Below, piece after piece: positions 60,380 through 64,000 of a stretch of DNA of 64,000 nt. Every line of letters starts with the position of its first letter. The stretch's first letter is position 1. Both the position numbers and the translations under genes were made by a program. Location: assembly GCF_964340395.1 (NCBI RefSeq), contig NC_135567.1:15693806-15757805 (forward strand), written 5' to 3'. Under the pieces are notes generated by a model that saw only the letters and a list, made by a program, of their open reading frames with translations, searched no databases and was not told the origin of the DNA. The stretch comes from Glandiceps talaboti. Its lineage: Eukaryota > Hemichordata > Enteropneusta > Spengelidae.

Positions 60380-61190
60380 ATATTTTTCTTTGTTCAGCCA
60401 AGGAAAATACGAGTGACCTAAGGGGCCCTTGTCACTATGAGTTAAGGAGTAGGGACACCCCATAAGTATTTTCTGACTGAATGAAGAAAAATATTGGTTA
60501 CTAACATATTTATACCAGTGCCAGTAATATCAAAGAAAAATCGGGGAAGATAATGGTAATTTAGAGCAGTTTGACTCATTTTTCAAACACAGCAGAACCA
60601 GTGATGTAGACACACATTATTGTGTCATAGAACGACCAGAGTATATATTCTATATTTTTTGTTCTAATTGCCTCATACATAGTATAATGAATGTATAATA
60701 TTGTCGTCTAAACAAAAGTTTTTGAAATTCGTGAAAAGTAAGGTGTCAAAAAATTGTAGAGGTGGTTATCTCTGTAGTGTACATTTCAGAAGAAATATCA
60801 ATGATTAAAAATATATAAATAGATGTAAATTTCATTGTGTGTGTTATTTCTCAAATGTCTGGTGTCTGTACTGTAGTACCTTGAATTTTGTGCTATTTAT
60901 TGTAAATTGTTACAGTTGGAAAATATGCCCATGGTCGCAAACCCCGACCGTGTTACGGCACCGTTCTCAACAAGCCATTTTATTTCGAAGTGTAGTGGTA
61001 GAAATAATAACTCTTGTTTGTGAGAATGAATACGCCAAATCCAATACTGTATACCTGGAAATTGGAAACGCAGTTTTTGGTTTGCTGTAATTTATACTCG
61101 ATGGCTTGCACGATAACAACGCATTGTCAAGATATGGGCGTTTATTTATTAATTGATTGATTTCTCGGTTAATCAACGGAAGCTAGTCCT
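60380..61190. other. no gene seen
   Basis: AT-rich DNA with one more copy (60950-61040) of the sequence TACGGCACCGTT...TTTCGAAGTGTAGTGGTAGA found in the fold-back element. No reliable exon. Confidence 0.4.
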
Positions 61191-61194
61191 ATTT

Positions 61195-61330
61195 ATAGGC
61201 TCCTTTGGTTCAGTGATAGTGCAGGAGGAAACCGGAGTACCCGGTGAAAACCTGCGTTGTACAGTAGAGTCAAACTGAATGACACTCTCCTTACTTACAG
61301 TGTGGTAACTTTAATCAAATCCTGAATATT
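61195..61330 (-). mobile_element. SINE fragment
   Basis: Carries the family core (AGTGCAGGAGGAAACCGGAGTACC type, then GTCAAACTGAATGACACTC and TAATCAAATCCTGAA) but not the tRNA-like head. Confidence 0.5.
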
Positions 61331-61386
61331 GCAGTGTACAATACACTGGGTAACACTGAAGTACAGCACTTTCTCTGTGTTACACT

Positions 61387-61499
61387 CATATCAAGTGTAA
61401 AAGTATACTGTTTCAATTGGTTTATTTACAAGCCTAGCATGTGGCCTTTCTAATGTGGTCAATTAGCAAATGAAACAGTATACTTTTACACTTGATATG
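61387..61499. repeat. perfect 28-bp inverted repeat (hairpin)
   Basis: CATATCAAGTGTAAAAGTAT and eight more bases (61387-61414) are exactly reverse-complemented at 61472-61499, with a 57-bp loop. The right arm runs straight into the first unit of the 69-bp array. Confidence 0.85.
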
Positions 61500-62457
61500 G
61501 ATGCTTTAAATGATTGTGGTATATACAGAAAACGCTTTACTTTGTTGTTATGGGTTGTACTTGATATGGATGCTATAAATGATTGTGGTACATACAGAAA
61601 ACGCTTTACTTTGGTGTTATGGGTTGTACTTGATATGGATGCTATAAATGATTGTGGTACATACAGAAAACGCTTTACTTTGGTGTTATGGGTTGTACTT
61701 GATATGGATGCTATAAATGATTGTGGTACATACAGAAAACGCTTTACTTTGGTGTTATGGGTTGTACTTGATATGGATGCTATAAATGATTGTGGTAAAT
61801 ACAGAAAACGCTTTACTTTGGTGTTATGGGTTGTACTTGATATGGATGCTATAAATGATTGTGGTAAATACAGAAAACGCTTTACTTTGGTGTTATGGGT
61901 TGTACTTGATGATATGGATGCTATAAATGATTGTGGTACATACAGAAAACACTTTACTTTGGTATTATGGGTTGTACTTGATATGGATGCTATAAACAAT
62001 TGTGGTACATACAGAAAACGCTTTACTTTGGTGTTATGGGTTGTACTTGATATGAATGCTATAAACGATTGTGGTACATACATGAAACACTTTACTTTGG
62101 TGTTATGGGTTGTACTTGATATGGATGCTATAAATGATTGTGGTACATACAAAAAACACTTTACTTTGGTGTTATGGGTTGTACTTGATATGGATGCTAT
62201 AAGTGATTGTGGTACATACAGAAAACACTTTACTTTGGTATTATGGGTTGTACTTGATATGGATGTTATAAATGATTGTGGTACATACAGAAAACATTTT
62301 ACTTTGGTGTTATGGGTTGTACTTGATATGGATGCTATAAATGATTGTGGTACATACAGAAAATGCTTTACTATGGTGTTATGGGTTGTACTTGATATGG
62401 ATGCTATAAATGATTGTTGTACATACAGAAAATGCTGCACTTTGGTGTTATGGCTAT
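61492..62457. repeat. 69-bp satellite, 14 copies, open on both strands
   Basis: Units of 69 bp (23 codons; CTTGATATGGATGCTATAAA start) with few differences and one in-frame 3-bp insertion near 61908. Open frames: 330 codons on plus (61470-62462, LDMDAINDCGTYRKRFTLVL units), 325 codons on minus (62440-61463). Because 69 is divisible by three and the unit lacks stops in one frame per strand, the open frames need no coding function; no flanking exon or homologue is recognised. Confidence 0.85.
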
Positions 62458-62459
62458 TT

Positions 62460-63440
62460 TAGGAAAATATTTAACCACAATGTGTTCAATCTTTTCATAT
62501 AAATTTTTTATTCGGTTTATGAAACTTGAACAACAACTACATTTATTTTATTTCTAGGACAGCAAAAAAATGTACTTTTGAAGGTAAATTTAGAAAGAAA
62601 TGCAATATTTTGATCTGTTTTCTACAATTGTGGCTCTTGCAAAATGAAATTGTTTGAGGAAGAGTCACTTTTGAGGTGATCACCTGGAACAAAACTAACG
62701 TCTCAACACGATGTAAATAGATTTACATAAAGACATCTAGCCGCTTTCAACACGTCAGATTGGCAAATTGTGTGAAGAGTCACTTTTGATGGATTGCATC
62801 GTCTTTACGGCACCGTCTTGAAGACGCATCAATATCTTTCAGTGTCGCAGGAGAAATATCAGCTCTGCTTTGTGAGAATGATGGATTAAAACATTGAATT
62901 GTTTTCAAAATTTACAATCTCTAAGTAACAATATTTTACTGTCCTATTGATTCGTGGAACCATAAACAATATATTTTTATTATTAAACTTTAAATGGGAA
63001 ACAAAATGTAGCTAGAACTATCACAAGTACTGTAGAGATGGTTTTAAAGACGGGAGATGAATATTGTATTCATATATCATATCTCGTGTTCACAATTTTT
63101 AGCAGGACTTTGTTATTGAAGGTGTTGTTTAGTACAAAAATATTTACAATCTCTCTTCTCTGCTATAAAATTGATGGTTACTTTCTGTATGAAAAATATC
63201 AAGCAGTTAACAATAATCAGATTTTGTTCTGAAAAAAACATTGTTCCTTTCCACGTATGCCACAGCCCCCTCAGTCTGTATACCCTCTAATAAAAAACAT
63301 CGTTCCTTTCTACCTCAATGCAATTGCATAGGCAGATACAACCTTACTGCACTGACGCGAGGAGTGTACAGCTACACAATCATGCTCCTATGCGTGTACA
63401 AATTCTAACGTGTATCTAAAACGCTCTAATAAGAACATAT
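62460..63440. other. no gene seen
   Basis: AT-rich intergenic DNA. A fragment TTTACGGCACCGTCTT...GAGAATGATGGA (62810-62885) relates to the repeat at 60955. Two short runs AAAAAACATTGTTCCTTTCC and AAAAAACATCGTTCCTTTCT (63232, 63293) form a small direct repeat. Confidence 0.4.
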
Positions 63441-63445
63441 ATAAT

Positions 63446-64000
63446 CTAAGAACCATTTGTCATCCACAGTTTTAGTTCAGCCTGGTGTTTCTCCCATTCC
63501 TGTTCTACGCTTCTTCCTTTCCGACTGTCCTCTTCCTTGACATTCCATTTTTCACGATTATTGTCTTCTTTTCCGTAGTATCGTCCACTTTTATTGGTCC
63601 GATCTTTGCTAGTCTTGCGTTTTATGTCTTTAGTGTCCGATAGCTGCAAATCATACTTCTCATGGTTATTGAGATCTTTTCTGCTGTATTGTCCATTTTG
63701 ATGAGAATGATCATTGCCAATCTTTCTGTTTAAACATCTAGGATCCGTTTCATGGAAATCATATTCATCATAATTCTTGTCGGCTCTTCCGTTGCATCGT
63801 CCATTTTGGTGGCGTTGATCATCGTTATTCTTTTGCTTCATGTGTCTATCGTTCATTGTGTCGATTTCAACAACCATGCCGAAATTTGTCTCCTTGACAT
63901 TAACACTTGATATGTCACCATTTCTCTTTTTATCGCAATTATTAATACATTTCAACTTCTCTTCAGATAATGGAATTACATCATAATTATCTCTGAACTC
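63446..64000 (-). CDS. 3' part of an unknown gene, hydrophilic 36-residue repeats
   Basis: Minus-strand frame open from the right edge of the window to a stop at 63446; at least 184 residues, start outside. It contains three tandem 36-residue units, rich in Asn, Asp, Lys, Arg, His (for example NDHSHQNGQYSRKDLNNHEK), and ends QEWEKHQAELKLWMTNGS. Repeat units differ strongly in DNA yet keep the frame, which favours real coding sequence over a satellite. No domain recognised; a disordered tail is likely. Confidence 0.55.
   Translation of the reverse strand, partial: EFRDNYDVIPLSEEKLKCINNCDKKRNGDISSVNVKETNFGMVVEIDTMNDRHMKQKNNDDQRHQNGRCNGRADKNYDEYDFHETDPRCLNRKIGNDHSHQNGQYSRKDLNNHEKYDLQLSDTKDIKRKTSKDRTNKSGRYYGKEDNNREKWNVKEEDSRKGRSVEQEWEKHQAELKLWMTNGS

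Overview
This is invertebrate animal nuclear DNA. It is AT-rich, has GT-AG introns, C2H2 zinc-finger genes, tRNA-derived SINEs, many MITE-like insertions and long microsatellites. Species cannot be read from sequence alone; an invertebrate deuterostome (hemichordate or lancelet type) is my best guess, a marine lophotrochozoan the main alternative.

The core is a young family of very large innate-immune-receptor-like genes, present three times: gene A (minus strand, running off the left edge), gene B (plus, coding 12518-21026) and gene C (plus, coding 32547-47858). Each starts with a long exon encoding a glycosyltransferase-4-like two-Rossmann domain (about 395 aa) whose glutamate pair is altered. 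Small symmetric phase-1 linker exons of 84, 138 and 90 nt follow. In B and C come a TRADD-N-like exon and one giant exon encoding an NLR-like helical region and many 28-residue leucine-rich repeats. Hand splicing keeps one frame: B gives 1755 aa, C 2697 aa. No NACHT/NB-ARC P-loop was seen in either, so the architecture is GT4-like / TRADD-N / helical / LRR without its NTPase. C has about 37 standard LRRs against about 14 in B, and a different C-terminal tail.

Layout: 1-3.8 kb gene A and its 5' region; 4.3-9.5 kb a C2H2 gene whose finger array continues past a stop as repeated frame-shifted blocks; 9.8-11.2 kb copies of the A/B 5' region in inverted arrangement; 11.2-22.6 kb gene B; 22.7-32.2 kb satellites, a few orphan exon candidates and a 1.9 kb minisatellite with inverted ends; 32.5-49.5 kb gene C, with large insertions in its introns; 49.5-52.6 kb a MITE and microsatellites; 52.7-56.0 kb a complete 1102-aa, 21-finger C2H2 gene with an 11-residue repeat domain; 56-61 kb hAT-like and fold-back MITEs; 61.4-62.5 kb a 69-bp satellite open on both strands; 63.4-64 kb the 3' end of an unknown minus-strand gene.

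A and B are divergent and share an inverted 5' region containing a perfect 19-bp palindrome; B and C are direct duplicates with alignable introns and 3' flanks. Paralogue comparison dates several insertions because empty sites and target-site duplications remain visible. All gene models are hand-spliced from motifs and phase agreement, without transcript evidence.
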